From positions 21,598,570 through 21,662,569 of the forward strand of contig JAJLRJ010000002.1 in assembly GCA_024195265.1 (NCBI GenBank): a stretch of DNA of 64,000 nt. Reading direction: 5' to 3'. The position numbers and the translations under genes are program-made. The notes under the pieces were generated by a model that was not told the DNA's origin, did not search any database, and saw nothing but the letters and a program-made list of their open reading frames with translations. Positions 60,401-61,725 of this stretch are shown one piece after another (the first letter of the stretch is position 1; the number at the start of each line of letters is the position of its first letter). The DNA is from Dendrophyllia cribrosa. Its lineage: Eukaryota > Cnidaria > Anthozoa > Scleractinia > Dendrophylliidae.

Positions 60401-61486
60401 ATATTAAATTGTTGATATGTTACACTTCGGTAATAGCATACATGGAGTAAATGGGAGTAAACCAAGTCCGCCATTATGGTCGTTGTGCCTTACGAATGCT
60501 CGATGAGCTGAAACGGTATTTTACCTCTCGATGAGCTGTCAGCTGTGAGGCTGACAAACATTGCCGAGCTGAGATTGTGCAGTAATCGAGCAGTACGGAC
60601 TGTAATTCATCTTTAAAGCATTGTTGATAAAAATCATAGTGGATTTTACTTGCCATGTGTTTGCTATACGCTCTGGAGAATAACCCAGGACTCCCTCAGC
60701 TACGTACACACACGAAGGTTTTAGAGGACCTTCTTTGGTAAAAGATATTGGTACGTGGATCCGTAACATAAGGGAAGTAGTCATAACATGTACAATCTAA
60801 GAGGACCCACCTTGTGCAGCCGTAGGAAAAGGTCCGATGGTTGTTTCATATTCACGACTTGGCTCTCAAGGAGCCTTTGATTAATCCTTTGCTTGCTTAT
60901 CCTTTTTTATGATTAGCCTACTCTGATTCGTTATTTTCTCTTTCCAAGTGTTGTAAAATTTACTCATTAATTGAAGTTCGTTCACAACGCTTGGATGGGA
61001 AAACAGCGCCAAAAATTTGGTCTATTTTTGTTTGTTTGGTTGGTTGGTTGAGTGTTTGTCTAAATCACGCGCGCAAGTCAGTGATGTAACGAATCGAAAA
61101 GCTTCAAAATGTAGCGAAAACGACTGGTAATCCTTCATATAGTGTCCAAAACAGAAACCTTGCTTTAAAAATTGTCCCATATATCCACATATATAATATA
61201 TGATATAACCGAACATGTTATGATATTTTGATGTTCCATTTCTTTTAGAAATCCAACCCCATCTCCCCTCTTACCACGAAGGAGCTTTTAGGACCCTTGG
61301 ACGACTTACCAAAACATCCTTTATAACAAGCAGTGCTCTTCGTTTCTGAATTGTGTGCAGCGCAGTCTGCACCTCCAGCATGCGTGTTGGGATTGACACA
61401 AACCCTTCTCCTGACCTGATGGTATCTTATCCCACATACGTCAGGACACGAGCTCCAACTTCCCCACTGCTCCAAGCCACCTAACG
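12969..61486 (-). CDS. Polycystin-1-like receptor/channel, 20 exons, 5' incomplete
   Basis: Twenty exons with canonical sites and consistent phases give about 3,230 residues: (TSP1-SUEL-SUEL) twice, TSP1, several PKD repeats, REJ, GAIN/GPS, 11 membrane segments with PLAT after the first, and a polycystin cation-channel core. Exons, 5' to 3': 61310-61486, 59831-60136, 59112-59396, 56824-56997, 55769-56026, 53969-54202, 37889-38056, 29792-32210, 28054-28660, 27275-27472, 26135-26260, 25364-25555, 24947-24997 (tentative), 24553-24786, 23001-23753, 21681-21917, 19587-20954, 18826-19053, 17737-17911, 12969-14464. The family (PKD1, PKD1L, sea urchin REJ proteins) forms autoproteolysed receptors that pair with polycystin-2 channels in cilia or sperm membranes. 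The signal peptide and any earlier exons were not found, so the gene probably continues beyond 64000 or in short exons I missed. Confidence 0.93.
14640..14840. repeat. Foldback MITE in polycystin intron
   Basis: Arms 'acagctatttcaattaacgttgtc' (about 14670-14697) and 'gacaacgttaattgaaatagctgt' (about 14803-14827) are mirror images. The inner sequence is also partly palindromic around 'gtatgggtt...aatcccatac'. Non-coding. Confidence 0.75.
14998..15292 (+). mobile_element. ATTGG-rich MITE, intact copy 1
   Basis: Terminal inverted repeats 'agcagttttcaattgactgtcg' and 'cactcaattgaaaactgctct' enclose about 290 bases with four ATTGG/CCAAT boxes and 'cgcgttttcccgcgcttgg'. A second intact copy in opposite orientation lies 69 bases away, and degenerate copies are at 4266-4500 and about 18545-18765. 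No coding capacity. Confidence 0.85.
15361..15665 (-). mobile_element. ATTGG-rich MITE, intact copy 2 (reversed)
   Basis: Reverse-oriented copy of 14998-15292 with the same 'ggttttcaatta...' and '...caattaaaaaaagcgctct' ends. With its neighbour it makes a large imperfect inverted repeat inside the polycystin intron 14465-17736, able to form a long hairpin in the pre-mRNA. Confidence 0.85.
16159..16744. mobile_element. 586-bp Harbinger-like MITE, TTA target duplication
   Basis: Terminal inverted repeats start AGGTCTGTACAAACGAACGC and end in the complement of a near-identical sequence. TTA flanks both sides (16156-16158 and 16745-16747). The interior is full of the self-complementary word AACATGTT. 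The 3-bp TWA duplication and AGG start resemble PIF/Harbinger and ISL2EU-type elements, which is inference. The long open frames through it are fortuitous. Confidence 0.75.
17104..17222 (+). repeat. 17-bp tandem repeat
   Basis: About six to seven units of 'ataggggtatgttggta' with slight drift at the end. Minisatellite within the polycystin intron. Confidence 0.9.
17737..17911 (-). CDS. Polycystin exon 19: start of extracellular domain
   Basis: 175 bases, acceptor CCCTTTAG|GCT, donor AGCG|GTAAGA, phases 0 to 1. It encodes VWFWAMNSFIPTIFVGPWYNGK and then RQLRIKSG, the conserved polycystin block just after TM6. The next exon starts with the two bases that complete the Asp codon. Confidence 0.92.
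18545..18765 (+). repeat. Degenerate ATTGG-family MITE
   Basis: Retains 'tttctgcgcttggcgcc', 'tatttgcttcaag' and 'tgttgtgattggcc' in the family order, but the ends have decayed. It lies just 3' of polycystin exon 18 (transcript sense). Confidence 0.65.
18826..19053 (-). CDS. Polycystin exon 18: TM6
   Basis: 228 bases, phase 0 on both sides (acceptor TTCAACAG, donor TATCG|GTAAGA). It begins with a Cys-containing acidic linker (NSDACGDECHP), then a basic stretch KKAKLKRMKEMK, and one membrane helix VTDVLLYSMFLLLLLLVAY corresponding to TM6 of polycystin-1. Confidence 0.92.
19587..20954 (-). CDS. Polycystin exon 17: PLAT domain and TM2-5
   Basis: 456 codons in phase 0. The first about 120 residues are a PLAT/LH2 domain: YEIIISTGKAKNSGTTANV, then VVNCTLYLPSWLGQLLYLHIWHDN split across the lipase-like sandwich, then LDHVVIRDTWRDEKWSFMC. 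Membrane segments follow: CLSLLFCTMITNAMF, IGIQSSLIIFPINLAM, YYVAWVLCFVSVLASAFF and VAIFSAMLAFFVKF. Between the second and third of these is a cytoplasmic loop with a Thr/Ala repeat encoded by a minisatellite (about 20157-20222) and a basic Ser-rich region. PLAT sits after the GPS-proximal helix as in all polycystin-1 family proteins. Confidence 0.95.
20157..20222 (-). repeat. Coding minisatellite (Thr/Ala-rich loop)
   Basis: On the plus strand 'cgtagtcgcagt' is repeated in tandem. Read on the coding strand it gives about 20 Thr and Ala residues (TATTTATTT-type) followed by Thr-Ala-Pro units in the TM3-TM4 cytoplasmic loop of polycystin. The repeat keeps the frame because the unit is 12 bases. 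Confidence 0.9.
21475..21640. repeat. Inverted repeat of the CACGTGAC/CCATATTGG family
   Basis: Left 'cgtttgcacgtgacctcagggcggccatattgg' pairs with right 'ccaatatggccgccggtcacgtga'. Related ends are found at 38223 and 45201 around the retrotransposon. Non-coding insert in the intron between exons 16 and 17. Confidence 0.7.
21681..21917 (-). CDS. Polycystin exon 16: GPS second half and TM1
   Basis: 79 codons, phase 0. It completes the GPS with CRCKHLTSFGG: the His-Leu-Thr cleavage triad is intact, so autoproteolysis is expected from family knowledge. The first membrane helix MAVLATIIAVFLFYLVVVVW follows. The GPS is split between exons 15 and 16 by an intron. Confidence 0.93.
22579..22648. repeat. 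Short foldback (TCTCGTACCCAG)
   Basis: 'taatctcgtacccaggtct' and 'agatctgggtacgagatta' form an inverted pair around about 30 bases. A single half-copy, 'taatctcgtacccagatct', occurs at about 4658. Small dispersed element. Confidence 0.7.
22660..22985 (+). repeat. Dispersed repeat, copy A
   Basis: Shares order and sequence with 29290-29620: 'catacacgaaatg.ttat', 'caatccatttccatcct..ccatctgc.g.ccaagacactta', 'ggtttccactg...' and 'aaatggcgaca'. Fragments of the same block appear near 15820 and 54580. The copies sit in separate polycystin introns. Confidence 0.65.
23001..23753 (-). CDS. Polycystin exon 15: GAIN region and GPS first half
   Basis: 251 codons, phase 0. Beta-rich GAIN-type region (for example VVTTSILDVKVKHARGARQ, FEVEETGRAIEFYVKPL), a Cys/Gly-rich patch CGGGGRSKRSC with a possible dibasic site SRQKR just before it, then the first half of the GPS, GIGCSYWNPASNQFSSGGC. 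The conserved GPS Cys-Trp-Cys pattern is complete only when joined to exon 16. Confidence 0.92.
24553..24786 (-). CDS. Polycystin exon 14: GAIN N-terminal region
   Basis: 78 codons, phase 0, acceptor CTCCATCAG, donor ATTCAG|GTATAC. Contains helical AFDRVAEAVFNKQLLG, then SAILSCRRASGHRAYVNPVV and VQFPEVEAFFGG, consistent with the helical-to-beta transition of a GAIN domain. Confidence 0.88.
24947..24997 (-). CDS. Polycystin exon 13 (tentative microexon)
   Basis: 51 bases bounded by an acceptor (CTCAGTCCAG) and a good donor (AGGAGA|GTAAGT), phase 0 on both sides. It adds 17 residues (SLCKEGRLMELSSSPRR) between exons 12 and 14. Skipping it also keeps the frame, so it could be alternative or spurious. 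Transcript evidence would decide. Confidence 0.45.
25364..25555 (-). CDS. Polycystin exon 12: helical region after REJ
   Basis: 64 codons, phase 0. Acceptor TTCTGTAG|ATA, donor AATAAG|GTTCCA (a weak donor). Predicted alpha-helical: IAIDKLDNMITFLVNKSL, then VREGAVNLVSAVFNILMSAS. This fits the helical GAIN subdomain A of polycystins. Confidence 0.85.
26135..26260 (-). CDS. Polycystin exon 11
   Basis: 42 codons, phase 0 (acceptor TTTCTCCAG|GTA, donor GCTCAG|GTACAA). Encodes VRYTVIKKVCRIPTS and a helix DVNQVASMIAAAAGEVKQQV. Part of the REJ-to-GAIN linker helices. Confidence 0.87.
26606..26945. repeat. Foldback element enclosing a tRNA-like core
   Basis: Arms 'gctatagctcagaaggagg...' (from 26621) and '...cctccttctgagctatagc' (to 26932) match over about 47 bases, and the similarity extends imperfectly outward. 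Between them, 'gctgggtggtaccctggtacggtaggc...ggtcacaggttcaatcttgagtgg' looks like a tRNA/SINE head with a B-box-like GGTTCAATC. Whether the SINE inserted into the MITE or is part of it is unknown. Confidence 0.65.
27275..27472 (-). CDS. Polycystin exon 10
   Basis: 66 codons, phase 0 (acceptor TTTATTGCAG|GTA, donor AGTCAG|GTGAGT). Mixed region FNELELDDLVLSDKSKLDFY, then INLVSELVSGVVSSLNHKVE, helical, following the REJ module. Confidence 0.9.
28054..28660 (-). CDS. Polycystin exon 9: REJ module
   Basis: 607 bases, entering at phase 2 and leaving at phase 0. Contains FSWELFYRKANITGKLNW, MTYVLRMRQESDD, then PPQGGNCSVFPSEGKAFETM, the REJ hallmark of a Gly-Gly-x-Cys stretch followed by FxFxCxGWxxxxxPILYVF. 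Fibronectin-III-like folds are known for REJ modules. Function in this protein is presumably ligand or egg-coat recognition, by analogy with sea urchin REJ. Confidence 0.93.
28917..28985 (+). repeat. SINE tail remnant
   Basis: 'gatgctcctagtcgcattgtgctacagaaatcg' closely resembles the tail of the tRNA-SINE at 57603-57850 ('caatactcttagttgcttcgtgctacagagaccg'). Truncated at its 5' side. Confidence 0.6.
29008..29300 (+). repeat. Poly(G)-ended repeat, truncated copy
   Basis: Matches the first half of the 2241-2722 repeat ('ctataatgggctatacggggatgctc', then 'gaaagggtagggatttcacgagttgaa'). It stops before a C tract at about 29277-29300. Confidence 0.75.
29290..29620 (+). repeat. Dispersed repeat, copy B
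   Basis: Collinear with 22660-22985 (see that entry). Contains an internal short duplication of 'cattaaatctag.aagtaccttt...acacgaaatgcttatag' split by the poly(C) tract. Confidence 0.6.
29792..32210 (-). CDS. Polycystin exon 8: PKD repeats and start of REJ
   Basis: A 2,419-base exon (acceptor CTTTTTCAG|TT, donor ATCAG|GTTAGT), about 806 residues. Several Ig-like PKD domains are marked by VIDWGDNS, VTIVFGDGW, FVLNMADGT, CWLHMGDKKH and LELGNGEG with following 'Y.y...G.Y.i..' strands. The exon is heavily N-glycosylatable (many N-x-S/T). The C-terminal third starts the REJ module (RPCSTPKVTLQNIANKPHL; ASGSMDPDTSDQSGLEFNWY). PKD domains act as force-bearing extracellular repeats in this family. 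Confidence 0.94.
34236..34270 (+). repeat. ATTC microsatellite
   Basis: About eight tandem CATT/ATTC tetranucleotides within the spacer of the TTAA foldback element. Confidence 0.9.
34366..35190. mobile_element. Poly(G)-ended repeat with nested MITE, inside the foldback element
   Basis: The outer repeat starts 'gggaggtac' and resumes as 'ggggggtactcggatatgttttggctgggtatgtgccg'. It ends with the inverse, 'cggcacatacccgtataggtatttttgggaagtacccc', plus a C run. It is interrupted by a GC-rich palindrome at 34376-34492 (TAGCCTGCGAGCAAGGCTCTC...GAGAGCTTGCTCGCAGGCTA). Three nesting levels are thus visible: foldback, poly(G) repeat, MITE. Confidence 0.8.
35717..35742 (-). repeat. Poly(C) tract
   Basis: An unbroken run of more than 20 C between 'gtgacac' and 'tctataaatg'. 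Probably the remaining end of another poly(G)-type repeat. Confidence 0.7.
37123..37514. mobile_element. 392-bp Harbinger-like MITE, TAA target duplication
   Basis: Terminal inverted repeats AGGTGGGCAGACACGAGGGG and their complement; TAA at 37120-37122 and 37515-37517. The interior repeats 'gacatgt' and 'acatgtc' words. Same 3-bp target and AGGT start as the element at 16159-16744, suggesting a shared transposase family. Confidence 0.8.
37889..38056 (-). CDS. Polycystin exon 7: third TSP1 domain
   Basis: 168 bases, phase 1 on both sides (acceptor CTCTGCAG, donor CCAG|GTTGGT). Encodes TEWSSWSNCTECGHTPVKTR, then six-Cys TSP1 spacing ending CNFPCPG. The WxxW motif is a C-mannosylation site in this family. 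Symmetric phase fits exon shuffling. Confidence 0.93.
38543..39994 (-). pseudogene. BEL/Pao integrase region
   Basis: The upper part (39248-39994) has the zinc-binding segment (CHERSNHSAGTNHT then CHECRRRKAK) and the start of the catalytic core (AVDFAGPF). The lower part (38543-39157) has the rest (HFGGVHETMIKAAKRA, ALINSRPLT) and a C-terminal domain VNDVVLVIDPDTPRGQWPLG. A frame break at about 39160-39250 separates them, so no intact integrase is encoded. Confidence 0.92.
39994..40827 (-). pseudogene. BEL/Pao RNase H region
   Basis: Contains the family pattern LHTFTDASGEAYGAATYAR, then KTRVAPLSATSIPRLELMGA and LTFWSDSMNVLW, the catalytic acidic positions of retrotransposon RNase H. A further frame change at about 40320-40355 leads to WLYVSTRENPADLPTRG, the normal continuation. 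Confidence 0.9.
40817..42064 (-). pseudogene. BEL/Pao reverse transcriptase region
   Basis: Two abutting frames split at about 41505. The upper one holds the connection to protease (KAWYLPHVSVVKPEK). The lower one starts VVFDASAKCNGVSLND and contains MYLRIGMAPSSRPLHRFLW, FGVNSCPYQAQ and the catalytic YMDD at about 41130. A stop or frame change divides the polymerase from its N-terminal part. Confidence 0.92.
42015..42616 (-). pseudogene. BEL/Pao aspartic protease region
   Basis: Encodes LVLNALLDDASTKSYINEDV, the A17-type peptidase start where the usual D[ST]G is DDAST, and PIVNMLIGIDYAELH. A linker at 42431-42616 lies in a different frame. Typical Pao polyprotein order between gag and reverse transcriptase. 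Confidence 0.85.
42803..44342 (-). pseudogene. BEL/Pao gag
   Basis: A lysine-rich N-terminus from a (CTT)n tract is followed by coiled-coil segments rich in Glu, Lys and Arg (43730-44075). Next is the DUF1759-type capsid region (IPVFSGDKRSYGSWKVAFMA; KYLSGKALKAVESL) and a zinc knuckle CEYCKKDHPLWRC at about 42850-42890. An in-frame stop near 44233 and frame changes near 44075 and 43870 break it. Confidence 0.88.
44303..44336 (-). repeat. CTT microsatellite
   Basis: Nine or more CTT/AAG triplets at the gag start. It encodes the poly-Lys stretch in the gag frame and poly-Glu in the neighbouring one. Confidence 0.9.
45319..45486 (+). repeat. GAT/GAC trinucleotide microsatellite
   Basis: Interrupted (GAT)n with 'ggtgacgatgaccgcac' variants. 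It abuts the left end (CATTCCCCAAAA) of the helicase element. Similar 'gatggtggtggtagtgatgatga' sequence abuts its right end at 52925, suggesting that the element inserted into this array. His-rich frames here are artefacts. Confidence 0.9.
45692..45705. promoter_or_regulatory. Left-end GGACC-N4-GTTCC palindrome
   Basis: GGACCAATTGTTCC, 205 bases from the proposed left terminus, preceded by a half site GGAAC at 45677. It is the same motif as in the right-end array, in particular 52533-52546 (GGACC...GTTCC). That links the two ends of the element. Confidence 0.6.
45762..46249. repeat. Nested hairpin block
   Basis: Outer arms 45762-45788 (GAGTCAGTCCCGTGGATTAGATATTT) and 46223-46249 are inverted. 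Inside, an AT-rich arm (about 45789-45880) pairs with about 46065-46165. A 65-base unit starting AAACTGCAAGTCCTTCCCCGC is present three times: 45885-45950, inverted at 46001-46065, and direct again at 46165-46228. It could be a MITE within a MITE or a structural terminus of the element. Confidence 0.8.
47090..50636 (+). pseudogene. Superfamily 3 helicase gene (replication-initiator-like), spliced and disrupted
   Basis: Exons recognisable at 47090-47200 (donor AAG|GTAAGA), from 47540 (acceptor CCACAG), to 48976, 49089-49206 and from 49379, all with clean GT/AG sites. SF3 motifs: Walker A GEPNSGKTS (48917-48943), Walker B VIFLDEAY in exon 49089-49206, B' region after 49379 (QGGMSAYDRKYKSA), and motif C PMFITCQTDMD. 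A lysine/glutamate-rich coiled tail (49700-50350) and a PCNA-binding-like end (KGRITSFF) follow. SF3 helicases unwind origins for parvo-, papilloma- and related DNA replicons. The frame changes near 47710, 48160, 49640 and 50550, and a MITE at 48343-48471 interrupts it, so no intact protein is predicted. No HUH nuclease motif seen upstream. Confidence 0.85.
48343..48471. mobile_element. 129-bp MITE inserted in the helicase gene
   Basis: Terminal inverted repeats of about 42 bases (TGTTGTAGTTAATTTT...GGTAATTTTT) with TATT at 48339-48342 and 48472-48475 as target duplication. The reading frames on its two sides line up once the insert and one TATT are discounted, showing a clean insertion into coding sequence. 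Insert plus duplication is 133 bases, which shifts the frame. Confidence 0.87.
50754..50759 (-). promoter_or_regulatory. Poly(A) signal, minus-strand transcript
   Basis: AATAAA on the minus strand 60 bases after the stop of the cyclin-box fragment. It lies between the converging helicase and cyclin/C2H2 genes, so the two transcription units are tail-to-tail. Confidence 0.55.
50819..51133 (-). pseudogene. Cyclin-box fragment
   Basis: About 100 residues without a credible start codon. The stretch QLQALIFSCLYIAIKIED followed by GQILEEELKILKSLNW matches helices 3-5 of the first cyclin fold. The two residues that cyclins use to hold a CDK are in place: Lys of AIKIED and Glu of the EEELKIL helix. 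The usual first helix (the MRAILVDW-type motif) and the second fold are missing. It runs directly from the broken C2H2/helical gene in a shifted frame, so the two may once have been separate genes fused by a deletion, or adjacent exons. A cyclin on a mobile element would suggest control of host S phase (inference). Confidence 0.65.
51140..51893 (-). pseudogene. C2H2 zinc-finger / helical protein, possibly recombinase-related, disrupted
   Basis: ATG at 51893 (MNKRGDEVDWSKL). A C2H2 finger C-x4-C-x12-H-x4-H (CPVQAC ... HTKNKH) is followed by KHRWYLYFDEKP, then an all-helical region FLSWLTGSGGGCKSDRQAQQ with a Lys/Leu-rich helix. The frame ends at 51342, but a shifted frame continues the helical pattern (LDAIAELADFRKV; LSSTELYLKKVRKTV) to a further stop near 51205 and on to about 51165. 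The helical part resembles the core-binding half of tyrosine recombinases. The catalytic half is not present, so that identity is tentative. One frame change and one nonsense codon mark it as decayed. Confidence 0.6.
52147..52760. promoter_or_regulatory. Array of GGAAC-N4/5-GTTCC palindromes
   Basis: Near-perfect dyads at 52147-52160, 52272-52285, 52387-52401, 52429-52442, 52481-52494, 52533-52546, 52562-52576, 52596-52609 and 52624-52638. At least ten half sites (GGAAC or GTTCC) lie between and beyond them. The dyads are separated by unrelated sequence, so this is a cluster of binding sites and not a simple tandem repeat. Position next to one end of a helicase-bearing element suggests initiator (iteron-like) or recombinase sites. 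Confidence 0.8.
53072..53944. mobile_element. 873-bp inverted-repeat element beside polycystin exon 6
   Basis: AGCGGAGCTCTC at 53072-53083 and GAGAGCTCCGCT at 53933-53944. The interior is AT-rich on the left and GC/CpG-rich on the right ('tacgcgacgtcatacgcgcatg', 'cgcacggaagcgcccgcg'). It ends 24 bases from the donor of exon 53969-54202 without touching it. The minus-strand frame at 53430-53714 has no recognisable family. Confidence 0.6.
53969..54202 (-). CDS. Polycystin exon 6: fourth SUEL-type lectin domain
   Basis: 234 bases, phase 1 on both sides. Encodes PRNLSCHDNMVIVTHAISPA, ATGACSHRRKSM, CDGKSYCDEQ and CAMYYSCQTG, following the SUEL/galactose-binding lectin Cys pattern. The domain is shorter than typical. 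Family members bind rhamnose or galactose. Confidence 0.85.
54690..54885. repeat. Foldback element
   Basis: 'atccatttggccgtgtgtctgttcagttatagatcacagatgacgtcaaaatg' is mirrored by 'cattttgacgtcttctgtgatctataactgaacagatacacggcaaaatgg'. Non-coding insert between polycystin exons 5 and 6. Confidence 0.85.
55769..56026 (-). CDS. Polycystin exon 5: third SUEL-type lectin domain
   Basis: 258 bases, phase 1 on both sides (acceptor CCTTTAG, donor ACAA|GTGAGT). Encodes TIVCPKYDSYHTVIEIRSVF, YGNDSCPS, CQGRSTCYLEAS and DSCPGIKKFLNVTYRCQ, the full SUEL signature with the C-terminal DPCPG..K.L...Y.C motif. Confidence 0.93.
56824..56997 (-). CDS. Polycystin exon 4: second TSP1 domain
   Basis: 174 bases, phase 1 on both sides (acceptor TTCCAAAG, donor GCAG|GTTTGG). 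Encodes AWDPWSTCEACGITARRTRK, then Cys residues in TSP1 spacing, ending CYVPC. It is easily missed because it lacks an internal Met-started frame. Its presence makes the N-terminus two TSP1-SUEL-SUEL units. Confidence 0.88.
57542..57562 (-). repeat. Poly(C) tract
   Basis: About 20 C between 'ccatca' and 'tccctcgtca'. No longer repeat recognised around it. Confidence 0.8.
57603..57850 (+). mobile_element. tRNA-derived SINE
   Basis: The tRNA-like head has an A-box-like 'tggtctaatggttagcg' and a B box GGTTCAAACC (57660-57669). It is followed by a non-tRNA body and the tail 'gcatcccatccgg...caatactcttagttgcttcgtgctacagagaccg', whose tail recurs at 28917. It has no true acceptor-stem pairing and continues straight into unrelated sequence, so it is a SINE and not a tRNA gene. 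Confidence 0.8.
57853..58560 (+). mobile_element. Penelope-like element 3' fragment (GIY-YIG end)
   Basis: An open frame at about 57853-58132 encodes KDRFNEHRRPVDRPTPTS, VSDHFLSDNHSPTDMELIPL and then ARKGLLIERGQTLEPKGIN. I recognise this as the end of the GIY-YIG endonuclease domain of Penelope-like retroelements (the H...R...HF...H and LI...P.GIN blocks). The non-coding tail to about 58560 contains a hammerhead-like CTGAAGA-stem-GAAA at 58479-58507. The reverse transcriptase part is absent, as expected for a 5'-truncated copy. Confidence 0.75.
58586..58600 (+). repeat. Poly(G) tract starting a repeat that ends at the poly(C) near 59034
   Basis: 'aaccctattcggcctggggggg...' at 58570 is mirrored by 'ccccccccaggctcaggaactcaaaaaaagcccaggctgaatagggtt' at 59015-59075. 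The pair bounds a roughly 500-base poly(G)-ended repeat (58568-59075) in the polycystin intron. Confidence 0.75.
59112..59396 (-). CDS. Polycystin exon 3: second SUEL-type domain (divergent)
   Basis: 285 bases, phase 1 on both sides (acceptor TTTATTGCAG, donor AAAA|GTAAGT). Encodes FCDADKALISCPDDKQLVFH, DLFYGQMNSSESCPSSDGKT, then CKTSSCTISPVSH and LTLYHSCQK. Core cysteines are kept but the DPCPG block is replaced by an acidic stretch, so sugar binding is uncertain. Confidence 0.88.
59505..59590 (-). mobile_element. tRNA-derived SINE head
   Basis: On the minus strand: 'catggtggttagagcatccgaccggtgtgtggaaggtcacaggttggaatcctgttgggactcag', with an A-box-like TGGTTAGAGCATC and a B box GGTTGGAATCC (one change from consensus). 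A common SINE-type head. Its tail is not clear. Confidence 0.65.
59831..60136 (-). CDS. Polycystin exon 2: first SUEL-type lectin domain
   Basis: 306 bases, phase 1 on both sides (acceptor TTTTTACAG, donor CCAG|GTAAGG). Encodes CEFMTANLSCPNETFINIKN, FFGRDQGSYNICNSSDG, CQMRRNCIVMVSNDTF and DPCPGVTKLLKIEYSC, a complete SUEL (D-galactoside/L-rhamnose-binding lectin) signature. Confidence 0.94.
60137..61309. other. Polycystin intron 1, no other gene seen
   Basis: AT-rich intron with a (TTTG)n tract near 60237-60264. Short frames only. Confidence 0.5.
61310..61486 (-). CDS. Polycystin first visible exon: TSP1 domain
   Basis: 177 bases, phase 1 on both sides (acceptor TTGTAACAG, donor TTTTG|GTAAGT). 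Encodes LGGLEQWGSWSSCPDVCGIR, then RRRVCVNP, ADCAAHNSETKSTACYKGC. The frame stays open upstream to an ATG, but that stretch lacks a signal-peptide profile and precedes a good acceptor, so an earlier exon is expected. Confidence 0.92.
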
Positions 61487-61558
61487 CTGTTACAACAAAA
61501 CAAACACCATAAGGAAGCGTTCTTTTTTCCTCAGTGTGGCGTAGCCTACGAGTCATGT

Positions 61559-61559
61559 T

Positions 61560-61600
<41 letters not shown>

Positions 61601-61725
61601 TAATAATATTAATAATAATTTTAAAGGAAAATATCTTTATTAAAAATAGCAATAATAATAATTTACAATAACCATAAATTGATACTTGAAAACAAAAAAT
61701 AATAATAATAATAATAATATTTTTT
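61559..61725 (+). repeat. AAT microsatellite
   Basis: (AAT/TAA)n, interrupted, followed by further 'aataataat' stretches. Confidence 0.9.
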
